The notes under the pieces were generated by a model that saw nothing but the letters and a program-made list of their open reading frames with translations, made no database searches and was not told the DNA's origin. Below are positions 14,474 to 14,666 of a stretch of 14,666 nucleotides of DNA, in pieces. The DNA is taken from assembly GCA_964537825.1 (NCBI GenBank), contig CAZIDL010000061.1:1-14666 (forward strand), given 5' to 3'. Positions within the stretch are counted from its first letter, which is position 1; each line of letters starts with the position of its first letter. Origin of the DNA: CAZIDL01 sp964537825 (GTDB lineage: Bacteria > Bacteroidota > Bacteroidia > Flavobacteriales_D > CAYVSK01). Position numbers and translations under genes: made by a program.

Positions 14474-14549
14474 CTTAATTATCTCCAAAGAGATCGCGAA
14501 CGTCCGTAAGCATCAGCTCTCCACGTTCCCTTGGCAGCTCCTTGCTACG

Positions 14550-14666
14550 ATGATCGCATCACTGTTCCCGATCCTTTCTGGAGCTGCGCAGAAGCCCGGC
14601 GGAGATGATGAAGCTTATCAACAAGAAGCCGTGAAAATGGTCGAGGAACAGATCATCGAGAGAGGG
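14550..14666 (+). CDS. Probable exported protein-L-isoaspartate O-methyltransferase, N-terminal fragment
   Basis: Only 39 codons are inside the window; the gene runs off the right edge. Residues 1-13 (IASLFPILSGAA) look like the end of a signal peptide, followed by a short linker and YQQEAVKMVEEQIIERG. That last segment matches the start of PCMT enzymes (pattern R/E-x-x-MV-x-x-QI-x-x-RG), which repair isoaspartate in damaged proteins using SAM; Bacteroidota often carry an exported version. The assignment rests on this short segment alone. ATG 14550 is the first usual start codon in the frame, but the frame is open from 14469 and codes RKHQLSTFPWQLLAT just before it, a better signal-peptide N-region, so the true start may lie upstream at a rare codon. 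Confidence 0.5.
   Translation, partial: MIASLFPILSGAAQKPGGDDEAYQQEAVKMVEEQIIERG

Overview
The window looks like a piece of a Bacteroidota chromosome, probably a flavobacterium-like lineage of moderate GC content. The evidence is several good matches to the Bacteroidota promoter -7 box TAnnTTTG, two of them with a TTG-type upstream box; almost no Shine-Dalgarno use; a TrmD and biotin proteins of the expected type; secreted proteins with typical signal peptides; and a CstB-like metallo-beta-lactamase/rhodanese fusion. The species cannot be named from the sequence alone.

Layout. Positions 1-1068 (-) hold the N-terminal part of a multi-PAS sensor protein that runs off the left edge. Its first ATG lies inside the end of a two-helix membrane protein gene (1058-1609, -). 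Divergent from that pair is a secreted helical-repeat protein (1720-2496, +), whose promoter sits in the shared spacer. It converges, with a 4-nt gap, on a biotin operon transcribed leftward: bioB (7429-6314), an outer-membrane beta-barrel-like gene (6317-5610), bioF (5613-4465), bioD (4468-3839) and bioA (3802-2501). The first four genes overlap by 4 nt at each junction (GTGA, TTGA, ATGA), so the unknown envelope protein is locked inside the biotin pathway operon. Together the enzymes convert pimeloyl thioester to biotin: BioF makes KAPA, BioA makes DAPA, BioD makes dethiobiotin and BioB inserts sulfur. No pimelate-making gene (bioC, bioH, bioW) is in the window.

Divergent from bioB is trmD (7670-8368, +), whose promoter box lies almost on its start codon. 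Next comes tRNA-Lys(TTT) (8439-8511, +) with a near-perfect promoter. The stretch from the tRNA to a strong terminator at 8695-8731 is the most unusual part of the window. It carries a 105-bp nested palindrome and then a second copy of the tRNA 3' end, which looks like an att-type duplication or a relic of an inserted element, and it should be co-transcribed with the tRNA.

Positions 8741-12654 (-) encode a two-gene SbcCD/Mre11-Rad50-like pair of the YhaO/YhaN type: a metallophosphoesterase followed, with a 4-nt overlap, by a long coiled-coil ATPase that has two membrane helices where Rad50 has its zinc hook. Upstream is an isolated CstB-like persulfide dioxygenase/rhodanese gene (14133-12778, -) with a strong terminator. 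Beyond that are a 34-residue single-helix membrane protein (14382-14278, -) and, divergent from it, the first 39 codons of a probable exported protein-L-isoaspartate methyltransferase (14550 to the right edge, +).
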